From UBA1723 sp045641625 (GTDB lineage: Bacteria > Bacteroidota > Bacteroidia > Bacteroidales > Paludibacteraceae), in NCBI GenBank assembly GCA_045641625.1, contig JAZUHH010000081.1:62001-126000 (forward strand): a stretch of DNA of 64,000 bases. Direction: 5' to 3'. Below, one piece after another: positions 26,405 through 35,249 of this stretch. The stretch's first letter is position 1; every line of letters begins with the position of its first letter. The notes beneath the pieces are model-generated. The model made no database searches. It saw only the letters and a program-made list of their open reading frames with translations, and was not told the origin of the DNA. A program made the position numbers and the translations under genes.

Positions 26405-28801
26405 ATGGAAGAACAGAAAATAGTTAATAATAATATAGCTCCTAACAGAGTAGAGGAGGAAGAGGGAGGAATCACAATACAGGAAATCATTGGCATGTTC
26501 GTGCCAAGATGGAAATGGTTTGTGCTTTCATTGGTTGTGTGCCTTTCTGCGGCCACTTTCTATTTGCTGAAAACACCTCCTACTTACACTCGTTCGGCGC
26601 AGTTGCTCATCAAAGATCAGAACAAGGCCAAGTCCAGCAAGATTTTTGACCAGATGCAGGATATGGGATTCTTGGCAAGCAAATCGAATGTTTACGATGA
26701 ACTTTTGACTATTCAGTCACCCACTCTTATGTCTCAGGTTGTTCTGGATCTAAGACTAAATGACAAGTATGTGGCAAAGAAGGGCTTGCGTTCGATAGAT
26801 CTATACAAGAATACTCCGGTATTTGTAAATTGGGAGACTCCAACTTATGACCAGAACATTTCTTTCAACATTCATGTGGATTACAGCAATAGCAAGGTAG
26901 TTCTTTCCAATTTTGTTACCGGGAATGGCGTGTCGGAGGATAAGATACCTGCTGATCTAGGTGCAATGGTTTCTACTCCTGCCGGTAATTTGACAGTTGT
27001 TTCTTCTGGTGTGGTAAACGAGTCTTGGGTGATTGAGGATTTGACATATTCCCGTGTTCATCTTCAGACAATTACTGATGTTTATTGCGGTAAGTTCAGT
27101 GCGGCTTTGTCCGATAAGGAGGCCTCAGCTATTGACTTGACAGTAAGTGATGCGTCTGCTACTAAGGCTGTTGATATTCTTAATTCGTTGATAGATATCT
27201 ATAACCAGAATTGGGTTGCTGACAGAAACAAGATGGCAGAGGCGACATCTGAGTTTATAAATGTTCGACTTGATGTCATTAAGGAGGAACTTACTGGTGT
27301 TGATAACAGTATTGCAAGTTTTAAGGGTGATCATTTGTTGCCGGATGTTAGAGAGGTTTCCAGACTTTACCTTGAGCAGAGTTCTCAGAATGTCAAGCAT
27401 ATTTTGTCTTTGCAGAGTCAGCTCGCAACTGTAGAGTATATGCAGGAGGTTTTGTCTAAGCAGGATTTTGATACTCCGTTGCCTACTTCGTCTGCTTTGT
27501 CAAATGCAACTCTTCAGCGTCAGGTTGAGAGCTACAATACAACGATGCTTGACCGAAACAAACTTCTTTCAAACAGTAGTGAGTCCAATCCTTTGGTTGT
27601 TGACTTGACAAAGTCTTTGCAGTCTATGCAGGTTGCTATCCTTCAGAGTGTGAACAATGAGATCACTTCCCTGAACATGCAGATTAAGACTTTGAAGGAG
27701 CAGGAGGCTGTCAACATTGGTAAGATTGCCAAGAGCCCCGATCATGCTAAATACTTGCAGAACGAGGAGCGTCAGCAGAAGGTTATGGAAGGTTTGTATT
27801 TGTTCCTGCTTCAGAAGCGTGAGGAGAACGAGCTTTCAAAGGCCTTTACTGCATATAACTCTCGAGTTATCACTGAGCCAAGAGGAAGCTTGTCGCCGGT
27901 ATCTCCGAAGCGTACAAAGGTTATGTTGATTGCATTCCTTGTTGGTTTGCTGCTTCCTGCAGGTGTTATCTATCTTCTCGAGAGCATGAACACAAAGATT
28001 AGAGGCAAGAAGGATATAGAGAAGCTTACTCTTCCTTTTGCCGGAGAAGTTCCTTTGTATGTAGATCCAAAGAATAAAGACAGAAAGGGTGTTTACCTTA
28101 TTGTTAAGGAGGGTGCCCGTAATGTTATAAACGAGGCTTTCCGTGTCGTTCGTACCAACATTGACTTTATGATTGGTCATGGCGACAAGAAGGTGATCAT
28201 GACAACATCTTTGAATCCTGGAAGTGGAAAGAGCTTTATCACCGCTAACCTTGCATGCTGTATGTCTTTGAAGAAGAAGCGTGTGGTTGCCATTGACTTG
28301 GATTTGCGATGTGCTGCATTGTCCCAGGTTGTAGGAAATCCTAAGGTCGGTGTTGTTGATTACTTGAACGGAGACGAGAGGGACTGGAGAAAAGTTATTG
28401 TTAAGGTTGACGGAAGTTCTTCATACGACATAATTCCAGTAGGAACATTGCCTCCGAATCCAACAGAGCTGTTGTTCAACGGCGAGTTTTTGAAGAATAT
28501 GATCGATGAGTTGAAGAAGGAGTATGACTATATTTTCCTTGACTGTCCTCCGGTTGATGTTGTTGCAGATGCAGGTATTGTTTCAGAGTTCGCTGACATG
28601 ACAATGTTTGTTGTTCGTGCCGGACTTCTAGAGAAATCAATGCTTCCTACGGTGGATTCGCTTTATGCTTCAAAGAAGTATCCTTCAATGGCTCTAGTTC
28701 TTAACTGCACTAAGCTTTCAGGATCGTATGGATATGGTTACGGCTACGGTTATGGCTATGGCTACGGTTATGGAAAGTATGTCTCTAACGAAGAGGATTA
28801 G
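26405..28801 (+). CDS. Wzc-type polysaccharide co-polymerase and tyrosine kinase
   Basis: A 798-residue inner-membrane protein. The Wzz domain begins near residue 20 with a first membrane helix at about 37-57, followed by a long periplasmic coiled region and a second helix near 502-520. The cytosolic BY-kinase domain has Walker A NPGSGKS (near 602-608), Walker A' VVAIDLDLR and Walker B YIFLDCPP (near 708). The C-terminus is a tyrosine cluster of alternating Gly-Tyr (about 775-792), the autophosphorylation tail. It sets chain length and couples polymerisation with export. The cognate phosphatase gene follows 3 nt later. Confidence 0.93.
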   Translation: MEEQKIVNNNIAPNRVEEEEGGITIQEIIGMFVPRWKWFVLSLVVCLSAATFYLLKTPPTYTRSAQLLIKDQNKAKSSKIFDQMQDMGFLASKSNVYDELLTIQSPTLMSQVVLDLRLNDKYVAKKGLRSIDLYKNTPVFVNWETPTYDQNISFNIHVDYSNSKVVLSNFVTGNGVSEDKIPADLGAMVSTPAGNLTVVSSGVVNESWVIEDLTYSRVHLQTITDVYCGKFSAALSDKEASAIDLTVSDASATKAVDILNSLIDIYNQNWVADRNKMAEATSEFINVRLDVIKEELTGVDNSIASFKGDHLLPDVREVSRLYLEQSSQNVKHILSLQSQLATVEYMQEVLSKQDFDTPLPTSSALSNATLQRQVESYNTTMLDRNKLLSNSSESNPLVVDLTKSLQSMQVAILQSVNNEITSLNMQIKTLKEQEAVNIGKIAKSPDHAKYLQNEERQQKVMEGLYLFLLQKREENELSKAFTAYNSRVITEPRGSLSPVSPKRTKVMLIAFLVGLLLPAGVIYLLESMNTKIRGKKDIEKLTLPFAGEVPLYVDPKNKDRKGVYLIVKEGARNVINEAFRVVRTNIDFMIGHGDKKVIMTTSLNPGSGKSFITANLACCMSLKKKRVVAIDLDLRCAALSQVVGNPKVGVVDYLNGDERDWRKVIVKVDGSSSYDIIPVGTLPPNPTELLFNGEFLKNMIDELKKEYDYIFLDCPPVDVVADAGIVSEFADMTMFVVRAGLLEKSMLPTVDSLYASKKYPSMALVLNCTKLSGSYGYGYGYGYGYGYGYGKYVSNEED

Positions 28802-28804
28802 TGT

Positions 28805-29518
28805 ATGTCTTTCTTTGATTTGTTCAGTTCCAAAGTTACATTGAGGAATTCTGGATTGATGACAGGTTCAGTGGATAATCATTGCCATTTGTTGCCTGGT
28901 GTTGATGATGGAATAACAAAGATGGAGAGCACGTTGTCTTTACTTTCATCTATGGAGGAAGCCGGAGTCAGAGAGTGCTGGTTTACTCCCCATATTATGG
29001 AGGATATTCCGAACAGGACTGAAATGTTGAAGCAGAGATTTGACGAGGTAAAGGCAGAATACAAAGGTTCGGTATCTCTAAATCTTGCTGCTGAGTATAT
29101 GCTCGACAATCTTTTTTCGGAGAGACTAAAGGCAAATGATCTGCTTGTTCATAAGAATCAGAGCATTCTTGTGGAAAGTTCGTGTCTTGTTGCTCCCTAT
29201 GGTTTTGAATCCAAGCTTGAAGAAATCAAGCACGCGGGATATTTCCCGATTCTCGCCCATCCGGAAAGATATGTTTTCCTTGATAAGCGAGAGTACGAGA
29301 AATTGAAGAAGATGGATGTGAGGTTTCAACTAAATATAACGTCTTTGCTTGGATTATATGGACCTATGGTCAGAGACAAGGCGGAATTCCTTTTAGAGAA
29401 AGGAATGTATAACTATGTTGGAACTGATACCCATAGGTCTGACAGATGGTTGCAGATGTTGGATCAGAAGCTCAGGAAGAAACACGTTGATTTGTTAAGT
29501 TACATTATAAATAATTAA
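28805..29518 (+). CDS. PHP-family protein-tyrosine phosphatase (CpsB/YwqE type)
   Basis: A 237-residue PHP-fold phosphatase. Metal ligands are visible in DNHCHLLPGVDDG (about 24-36), FTPHIM (about 61), the LAHPERY segment near 157 and the final GTDTHRSD near 207. It should remove phosphate from the Gly-Tyr tail of the adjacent kinase and so reset the polymerisation cycle. The 3-nt gap to the kinase gene supports the pairing. Confidence 0.9.
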   Translation: MSFFDLFSSKVTLRNSGLMTGSVDNHCHLLPGVDDGITKMESTLSLLSSMEEAGVRECWFTPHIMEDIPNRTEMLKQRFDEVKAEYKGSVSLNLAAEYMLDNLFSERLKANDLLVHKNQSILVESSCLVAPYGFESKLEEIKHAGYFPILAHPERYVFLDKREYEKLKKMDVRFQLNITSLLGLYGPMVRDKAEFLLEKGMYNYVGTDTHRSDRWLQMLDQKLRKKHVDLLSYIINN

Positions 29519-29526
29519 ATCAAGTT

Positions 29527-30564
29527 ATGTCAAAGATTGTATTGACAGGTGGTTGTGGTTTTATTGGTAGCCACACTTGCGTTCAGCTGCAGAATGCAGG
29601 TTACGATGTGATTGTTATTGATAATCTGTCAAACTCGTCTGCGGATGTTGTTGACAATATAGCTAAGATTACAGGAAAGCGTCCTGCTTTCTACAATATA
29701 GATTGTTGCGATCTTCCCGCTCTTAAGGAAGTGTTTGCAAAAGAAACTGACATTGTTGGTGTCGTTCATTTTGCTGCAAGCAAGGCTGTAGGTGAGTCAG
29801 TCTTGAAGCCAATGCTTTACTATCGCAATAATATCACTTCTTTGCTTAACATGCTTGACATGGCAGAGCAGTATTCTCTCAAGGGTTTTGTTTTCTCTTC
29901 TTCATGTACTGTTTATGGTGAGCCTGACGAGGGCAATAATCCGGTAAGAGAGACTTCTCCTATCAAGCCAGCAACAAGTCCTTACGGAAATACAAAGCAG
30001 ATTGCAGAGGAGATTATTTCAGACTTGATGAAGGCTGGAGCAAAGTTCAAGAGCATTTTGTTGAGATATTTCAATCCAATTGGTGCGCATCCTACGGCTT
30101 ACATCGGAGAGTTGCCTAATGGAGTGCCTCAGAATCTTCTGCCTTATGTTTGTCAGGCGGCTATGGGTATCCGCAAAGAGTTGAGTGTGTTCGGAGACGA
30201 CTATGGAACTCCGGACGGAACATGTATTCGCGACTATATTGACGTGAATGACCTTGCAAAGGCTCATGTTCGTGCTATCGACCGTCTTGTAAAGGGAGAG
30301 CAGAGCGAGAGCATAGATGTGTTCAATCTTGGAACAGGACGTGGAGTTTCTGTGCTTGAACTAGTGAACACATTTATGGAGGCAACAGGTGTAAAAGTGC
30401 CTTATAAGATTGCGCCAAGACGCGGTGGAGATATAGAGAAGATTTGGGGTAATGTAGATAAGGCGAATACCGTTCTTGGATGGAAGGCTGAAGTTCCTTT
30501 GAAGGAGACGCTTGCCAATGCTTGGCGCTGGCAGATGGCTCTAAGAGAGAAGGGTGTGATGTAA
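29527..30564 (+). CDS. galE: UDP-glucose 4-epimerase
   Basis: A 345-residue extended SDR enzyme that interconverts UDP-glucose and UDP-galactose. The NAD-binding loop GGCGFIGSH is at about 7-15, catalytic YxxxK is YGNTK in SPYGNTKQ (about 155), and the GalE-specific RYFNPIGAHPTAYIGE follows at about 178. Length is normal. It supplies a galactose or N-acetylgalactosamine donor to the locus. It starts 8 nt after the phosphatase. Confidence 0.93.
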   Translation: MSKIVLTGGCGFIGSHTCVQLQNAGYDVIVIDNLSNSSADVVDNIAKITGKRPAFYNIDCCDLPALKEVFAKETDIVGVVHFAASKAVGESVLKPMLYYRNNITSLLNMLDMAEQYSLKGFVFSSSCTVYGEPDEGNNPVRETSPIKPATSPYGNTKQIAEEIISDLMKAGAKFKSILLRYFNPIGAHPTAYIGELPNGVPQNLLPYVCQAAMGIRKELSVFGDDYGTPDGTCIRDYIDVNDLAKAHVRAIDRLVKGEQSESIDVFNLGTGRGVSVLELVNTFMEATGVKVPYKIAPRRGGDIEKIWGNVDKANTVLGWKAEVPLKETLANAWRWQMALREKGVM

Positions 30565-30594
30565 AGTCATATTTAAGAGAGAATATTTATTATC

Positions 30595-30846
30595 ATGGAT
30601 GCAAATGTATTGTCTTTGACAGATAGTTATTGGGATTCTCTCAAGAATTTAAGCGACAAGGTAAAGCTTGCCCTTATTTCCAGGTTGTCTGAAAGTATTG
30701 CAGTCAAGGATACTGCAAAAACTGATGATGACTCTGCTTTAGAGCGATTGGCAGGGACTTGGGAAGATGACTTAACTTCCGATGAGATGATTGAATTCTT
30801 GAAGGAGTCTCGTACTTTTCATGATAAGAGACAGTATTTTGAATAG
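30595..30846 (+). CDS. VapB-like antitoxin
   Basis: An 83-residue acidic protein (many Asp and Glu) that directly precedes and overlaps by one base a PIN-domain toxin frame, the usual antitoxin-toxin arrangement. The N-terminal half is helical (SLTDSYWDSLKNLSDKVKLALISRLS) and the C-terminal TSDEMIEFLKESR could wrap the toxin. No DNA-binding fold was recognised with certainty. The pair is inserted between galE and the initiating transferase and has no role in sugar chemistry. Confidence 0.65.
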   Translation: MDANVLSLTDSYWDSLKNLSDKVKLALISRLSESIAVKDTAKTDDDSALERLAGTWEDDLTSDEMIEFLKESRTFHDKRQYFE

Positions 30847-31246
30847 TGCGTTATCTTCTTGATACAAATATCTGTGCTCATTTAGCCAGAGGAAAATTTG
30901 GAATTGGCGAAAAACTCAAGCAAATTGGTCTGCATAATTGTTGCATCTCTGTAATAACAAAGATAGAGTTGTTGTATGGTGCAGAGTGTAGCATGTCAAA
31001 AGAAAAAAACAAGGCTTGGGTTAATGCTTTATGTGAAAGTGTAGAAGTGTTGCCTTTGTCTGACGACGTAATTAATAGTTTTGTGAGTTAAAGGTTAAGT
31101 TAAGAAAGAGCGGTTTTTTAGTCGATGATTTTGATTTGTTAATTGCGACAACGTCTATTTCGGGTGATTGTATAATGGTTACAGAAAATGAGAAGCATTT
31201 TTCCCGTATAGATGGAATCATTGTAGAAAATTGGGTAATAAGGTAA
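30846..31246 (+). pseudogene. VapC-like PIN-domain toxin, frameshifted
   Basis: A GTG start overlaps the antitoxin stop. The first frame (81 residues) opens with RYLLDTNICAHL and continues to NSFVS, where it stops at 31089-31091. The second half continues in the next frame from about 31085 to the stop at 31244-31246 (ELKVKLRKSG, DFDLLIATTS, DCIMVTENEKHF). Joined, the two give a normal PIN protein of about 133 residues with all acidic metal-binding residues (Asp6, Glu in KIELLYG, Asp in DDFDLLIA, Asp in SGDCIMVTEN). A single-base change would restore it, so this is a recent inactivation or a sequence error. Confidence 0.75.
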
Positions 31247-31267
31247 TTATAAAGAGATTAATAGCAA

Positions 31268-32665
31268 ATGGTAACTCGTGTAACTTCAAATTCGCTTGTT
31301 CACAACATTCTCATACTGCTGGATTTTGTTCTTTTGTTTCTGGTGGTATGGTTGTTTTCGAGCTATAGCGGTTATCTTTTTGTTCGCCCTCACGCTTTTT
31401 GGGCGGCTTCTGCAGCGGCAATGGTGCTTGCAGAGATAGGTTTTTCTACCGTTGTGCATCTTCATTATCAGAGTTTTGACAGGGTGCTTAGACGCGTAAC
31501 CCTTTTGACTTTGGTATTTGGATTTTCTTTGTATTTCTTTTGCGGAGTCAGCAAACTGACAATAGGAAATATCGTCAGTTACAAGGCGATTGCTTTGGTG
31601 ATTGCCATAATGTATGTTGTCTTGATTCTGGCTCGTATGGTCGAGCATTTGTTTATCAAGTCAGCTCGTTCAAAGGGAAAGAACTCTCGCTATCTTGCTT
31701 TCGTGGGAGATGCACAGAGCATCAAGAATCTTTTGCCTGTCCTTAATCTTAACTCAACTTCCGGTTTGAAGCTGACTGGTTATTTCTCTGCCGAAGATGA
31801 TGCTGAGATCTCCGCAAGTATGCCTTATCTCGGAAACTATGAGCAGATGAAGGCAAGGTTAGAGGTAGATGAGAAAATTTCGGACGATATCTATTGCAGT
31901 CTTCCTGCGACTGACAAGGACATGATAAATGGCCTTATTTGTCATAGTATGGCGCAAAGCACAAGATTCTATTATCTTCCTGACTTTATGGAGAATTTTG
32001 GACACTATCTGTCTCCTCAGTTGGTTGGAGACCAGATTGTTTTCACTAACTTCTCTGAACCATTGATGGATCCTTCAAACAGACTGATGAAGAGAATTTT
32101 CGACATTCTTGTAAGTGGAGTTATCACTTTGTTCATTCTTCCTTTGATTCCAATAATTGCTTTGATTATCAAGATTCAGTCTCCTGGACCGATTTTCTTC
32201 AAGCAGCTGAGAACGGGATTGAACGGAGAGGATTTCTATTGCTACAAGTTCCGTTCAATGCATGTGAATAAGGATGCAGACAAGCTTCAGGCAACAAAGG
32301 ATGATCCTCGAAAGTTTGCTTTCGGTAACTTCATGCGTAAGAGCAATATCGACGAGTTGCCTCAGTTCTTCAATGTCTTGAAGGGAGATATGAGTATCGT
32401 AGGACCTCGTCCTCACATGCTCGCCCATACAGAGGAGTACAGACACAAGATCGAGGAGTATATGCTTCGTCACTATGTACGTCCAGGAATCACAGGTTGG
32501 GCGCAGGTAACTGGCTTCCGTGGAGAGACAAAGGAGTTGTGGCAGATGGAGGGAAGAGTGAAGCGCGACATCTGGTACATCCAGAACTGGAGCTTCTTCT
32601 TGGATATTAGAATAATATATAGAACAGCCATGCAGGTGTTCCATAGGGACGAGAATGCGTGGTAA
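31268..32665 (+). CDS. Undecaprenyl-phosphate glycosyl-1-phosphate transferase (WcaJ/WbaP type)
   Basis: A 465-residue polyprenyl glycosylphosphotransferase. Four N-terminal membrane helices lie within about 12-128, a CoA-binding-like domain at about 140-250, a further membrane hairpin near 278-300 and the catalytic bacterial sugar transferase domain from about 271 to the end. That domain carries KRIFDIL, YKFRSMH, RKSNIDELPQF, IVGPRPHM and PGITGWAQV. It transfers the first sugar phosphate to the lipid carrier and so starts repeat-unit synthesis. Confidence 0.92.
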   Translation: MVTRVTSNSLVHNILILLDFVLLFLVVWLFSSYSGYLFVRPHAFWAASAAAMVLAEIGFSTVVHLHYQSFDRVLRRVTLLTLVFGFSLYFFCGVSKLTIGNIVSYKAIALVIAIMYVVLILARMVEHLFIKSARSKGKNSRYLAFVGDAQSIKNLLPVLNLNSTSGLKLTGYFSAEDDAEISASMPYLGNYEQMKARLEVDEKISDDIYCSLPATDKDMINGLICHSMAQSTRFYYLPDFMENFGHYLSPQLVGDQIVFTNFSEPLMDPSNRLMKRIFDILVSGVITLFILPLIPIIALIIKIQSPGPIFFKQLRTGLNGEDFYCYKFRSMHVNKDADKLQATKDDPRKFAFGNFMRKSNIDELPQFFNVLKGDMSIVGPRPHMLAHTEEYRHKIEEYMLRHYVRPGITGWAQVTGFRGETKELWQMEGRVKRDIWYIQNWSFFLDIRIIYRTAMQVFHRDENAW

Positions 32666-32760
32666 AGGTGGAAATATTTAGTAAGACTCGAAAAAAATAA
32701 AGTGCATAATCAGGCATGCCGATACTTTCGCTTGCTACAAATGAGCAAATAATATTAAGT

Positions 32761-33894
32761 ATGAAGAATATAGTTATCACAGGTGGTGCAGGTTTTATTG
32801 GAAGCCATGTTGTCCGTCTTTTTGTAAACAAATATCCAGAGTATAACATCATCAACCTGGATAAGCTAACGTATGCAGGAAACTTGGCGAACCTCAAGGA
32901 TATAGAGAATAAGCCTAACTACAAGTTTGTCAAGATGGATATCTGTGATTTCGATGCTTTCTATCAGCTTATGCAGGACGAAAATATAGATGGTATAATT
33001 CACCTTGCTGCAGAGAGTCATGTTGACCGATCTATAAAGGACCCATTCACATTTGCGAAGACTAACGTAATGGGTACACTATCACTCCTTCAGGCTGCAA
33101 AACTCTATTGGGAGTCGCTTCCTGAGAAATATGACGGCAAGCGTTTCTATCATATTTCTACTGATGAGGTGTATGGCGCATTGGAGATGACACATCCAGA
33201 AGGAGTTCCTGCTCCATTCTCTACTAAGGCATCATCAGAGGCTCAGCATGAGGCGTACGGAGAGGAGTTTTTCTTGGAATCAACCAAGTATAATCCTCAC
33301 TCACCATATTCCGCAAGTAAGGCTTCAAGCGATCACTTCGTACGTGCATTCCACGATACCTACGGCATGCCTACCATCGTGACCAACTGCTCGAACAATT
33401 ATGGTCCTTATCAGTTCCCAGAGAAGCTTATTCCTCTGTTCATCAACAATATCTGTCACCGGAAGCCGTTGCCTGTCTATGGCAGGGGGGAGAACGTGCG
33501 TGACTGGCTATACGTAGTTGATCATGCTCGTGCTATCGATACCATCTTCCATAATGGTACTATTGCCGAAACATACAACATTGGCGGCTTCAATGAGTGG
33601 AAGAACATCGACATCATCAAGGTTGTCATCAATACTGTTGACCGTCTCTTAGGTCGTCCTGAGGGAGCTGACTTGGATTTGATTACATATGTGACAGATC
33701 GTCTTGGCCATGATGCACGTTATGCTATTGACTCGCGAAAGCTTCAGGCAGAACTTGGGTGGGAACCAAGCTTGCAGTTTGAGGAAGGCATAGAAAAGAC
33801 CGTAAAGTGGTATCTTGATAATGAGGAATGGCTCAATAATATTACTTCAGGTGAATACGAAAAGTATTACTATTCAATGTATTCGATTCGATAA
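32761..33894 (+). CDS. rfbB: dTDP-glucose 4,6-dehydratase
   Basis: A 377-residue SDR enzyme (RmlB) making dTDP-4-keto-6-deoxyglucose. Landmarks are ITGGAGFIGSH, LAAESHVDRSI, HISTDEVYGAL (catalytic Thr-Asp-Glu) and SPYSASKASSDH (YxxxK). An internal segment of about 20 residues after DEVYGAL (EGVPAPFSTKASSE) is usual for Bacteroidota RmlB. The ATG at 32761 is chosen because it gives the exact Rossmann start; an in-frame ATG 45 nt earlier adds an unrelated extension. rmlC and rmlD are not in the window. Confidence 0.92.
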   Translation: MKNIVITGGAGFIGSHVVRLFVNKYPEYNIINLDKLTYAGNLANLKDIENKPNYKFVKMDICDFDAFYQLMQDENIDGIIHLAAESHVDRSIKDPFTFAKTNVMGTLSLLQAAKLYWESLPEKYDGKRFYHISTDEVYGALEMTHPEGVPAPFSTKASSEAQHEAYGEEFFLESTKYNPHSPYSASKASSDHFVRAFHDTYGMPTIVTNCSNNYGPYQFPEKLIPLFINNICHRKPLPVYGRGENVRDWLYVVDHARAIDTIFHNGTIAETYNIGGFNEWKNIDIIKVVINTVDRLLGRPEGADLDLITYVTDRLGHDARYAIDSRKLQAELGWEPSLQFEEGIEKTVKWYLDNEEWLNNITSGEYEKYYYSMYSIR

Positions 33895-34018
33895 TCAAAT
33901 ATATAGAAGTATAAAACATTATAAAACAATATACTGCCGGACTTCCCTAACTCTTCTTTCCCCTAAGTAGAGGGATTGAGAGGAGAAGTGAGACTAAGAG
34001 ATGTGAGGGGACTAAATT

Positions 34019-34758
34019 ATGATTCATTTTAACATGCCATCATTCGTAGAAACGGATTTTGAGTTCATGAGACAGGACGTCTAGAACCAAAAGGATCTGT
34101 GGTGATGGCCCATTCACCAAACATTGTAACAAGTGGCACGAAGACCGCTTCCAGGCACAAAAGCTACTTCTCTTTACTTCTGCTCTCGAGATGATAGCCG
34201 TACTTTGTGAGTTCCAGCTTGGAGACGAAGTCATCGTGCCAAGTTCTTCCTCGAGATAGGCACCAAACGTGCGCGGTTCTTTCGTGGTTAGGTAGCTAAG
34301 TACAACTGGGCTGATTGGGGATCAAGCTGGCTTCCATCCGACCTCAATGCTGCTTACCTCTGGGGACAGCTTCAGGCAGCCAATTAGATCAACAACAACC
34401 GCCTATCCGCCTGGAATGCTTACAGCAAAGTCTTTAAGTCACTGAGCGGAAAGGTCTCGTAGATCTACTTTCCATTTCTGCCGAACGCGAGCATAACGCC
34501 CACATGTTCTACATGAAGCTCAAGGACCTCGACACCTGTCAGGACTTCATCAAGTACATAAAGACAACGACATCCTCTGTGTCTTCCACTACGTACCCCT
34601 CCATTCCGCCCCAGCAGGTCTCAAGTTCGGTCGTTTCGATGGAAAAGGCCGTTACAACACCTCCGAGTCCGACCTCCTTGTCCGTTTCTTCTCTTCTTTG
34701 CTATGGATCCAGAAGACGAGAAGAAGGTGATTCGTTGCACATTGGAATATTTCAATAG
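34019..34758 (+). pseudogene. Decayed WecE-like dTDP-4-amino-4,6-dideoxygalactose transaminase
   Basis: Translating across frames gives clear remnants of the WecE/RffA aminotransferase. Near the start are MIHFNMPSF, then CGDGPFTK, then SALEMIAVLCEFQLGDEVIV. After a junction near 34245 come GTKRARFFRG, YNWADWGSSWLPSDLNAAYL, NAHMFYMKLKDLD, CVFHYVPLHSAPAGLKFG, and KKVIRCTLEYFN at the end. In-frame stops (for example 34082-34084), several frameshifts and a deletion of the middle, including the PLP-lysine region, show it is dead. It lies between rfbB and rfbA, where such a gene would make dTDP-Fuc4N. Confidence 0.8.
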
Positions 34759-34818
34759 AAAGTGATGAGTTTTGTGCTATGAGTTTTGGTGGCACACGAC
34801 TCCCCCTCCTTTACCCCA

Positions 34819-35117
34819 ATGCAAGATTTTTACGCATTACAGATTTGGCAACCAAGTCATGAACTGACGTTTCAATTTATTATGTAATTATACAATATTT
34901 CCCTAATGATGAATTGTTTGCACTTACATCACAATAAGAAGTGCATTAAGTTCTATCGCATGTAATATTGCTGAGATATGTGCAAAAAGACAAATGCATA
35001 CTTCTCTCATTTCCTTTAGATGCCAATAGTTTTATGCTCAGAAGTAGAATGTCAAGTATTGTTAGCTTAGGATCTTGGCTACATAAGTGAAACATTATTT
35101 AGTTCGTTAACATATCA
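34819..35117 (+). pseudogene. Decayed four-helix-bundle (23S rRNA intervening-sequence type) protein
   Basis: Fragments in different frames match the small four-helix-bundle protein family: ATG-QDFYALQIWQPSHELT at the start, PNDELFALTSQ in the middle, and EVECQVLLA-stop-DLGYISETLFSS near the end. At least two stops (one after the first helix, one within the last) and frameshifts are present. The family is common as a passenger in Bacteroidota genomes, often near polysaccharide genes. Nothing else is recognised in the remaining bases up to rfbA at 35250. Confidence 0.7.
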
Positions 35118-35249
35118 GGTTGTGTGTACAAGAAGAAAAATTTTTAATTTCCTGAAGAAGTTGGAAGGTTGATATATTGTTGGTTATATGCCAATTTATA
35201 AGCTAACAACCTGCTCATCACAGCTCACAACCCATAACCCATATACAAC

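Noticed and set aside
33485..33490. G6 tract in rfbB as a third phase-variation site
   Set aside because: Six G encode normal residues in a conserved segment (YGRGENVRDW), and this length is too short to be a convincing slippage site.
33940..34010. Pyrimidine/purine-rich imperfect repeat after rfbB, and a similar GGAGG-rich stretch at 50410-50432, as REP elements
   Set aside because: The two are only loosely alike and imperfect; two copies do not support a repeat family from this window alone.
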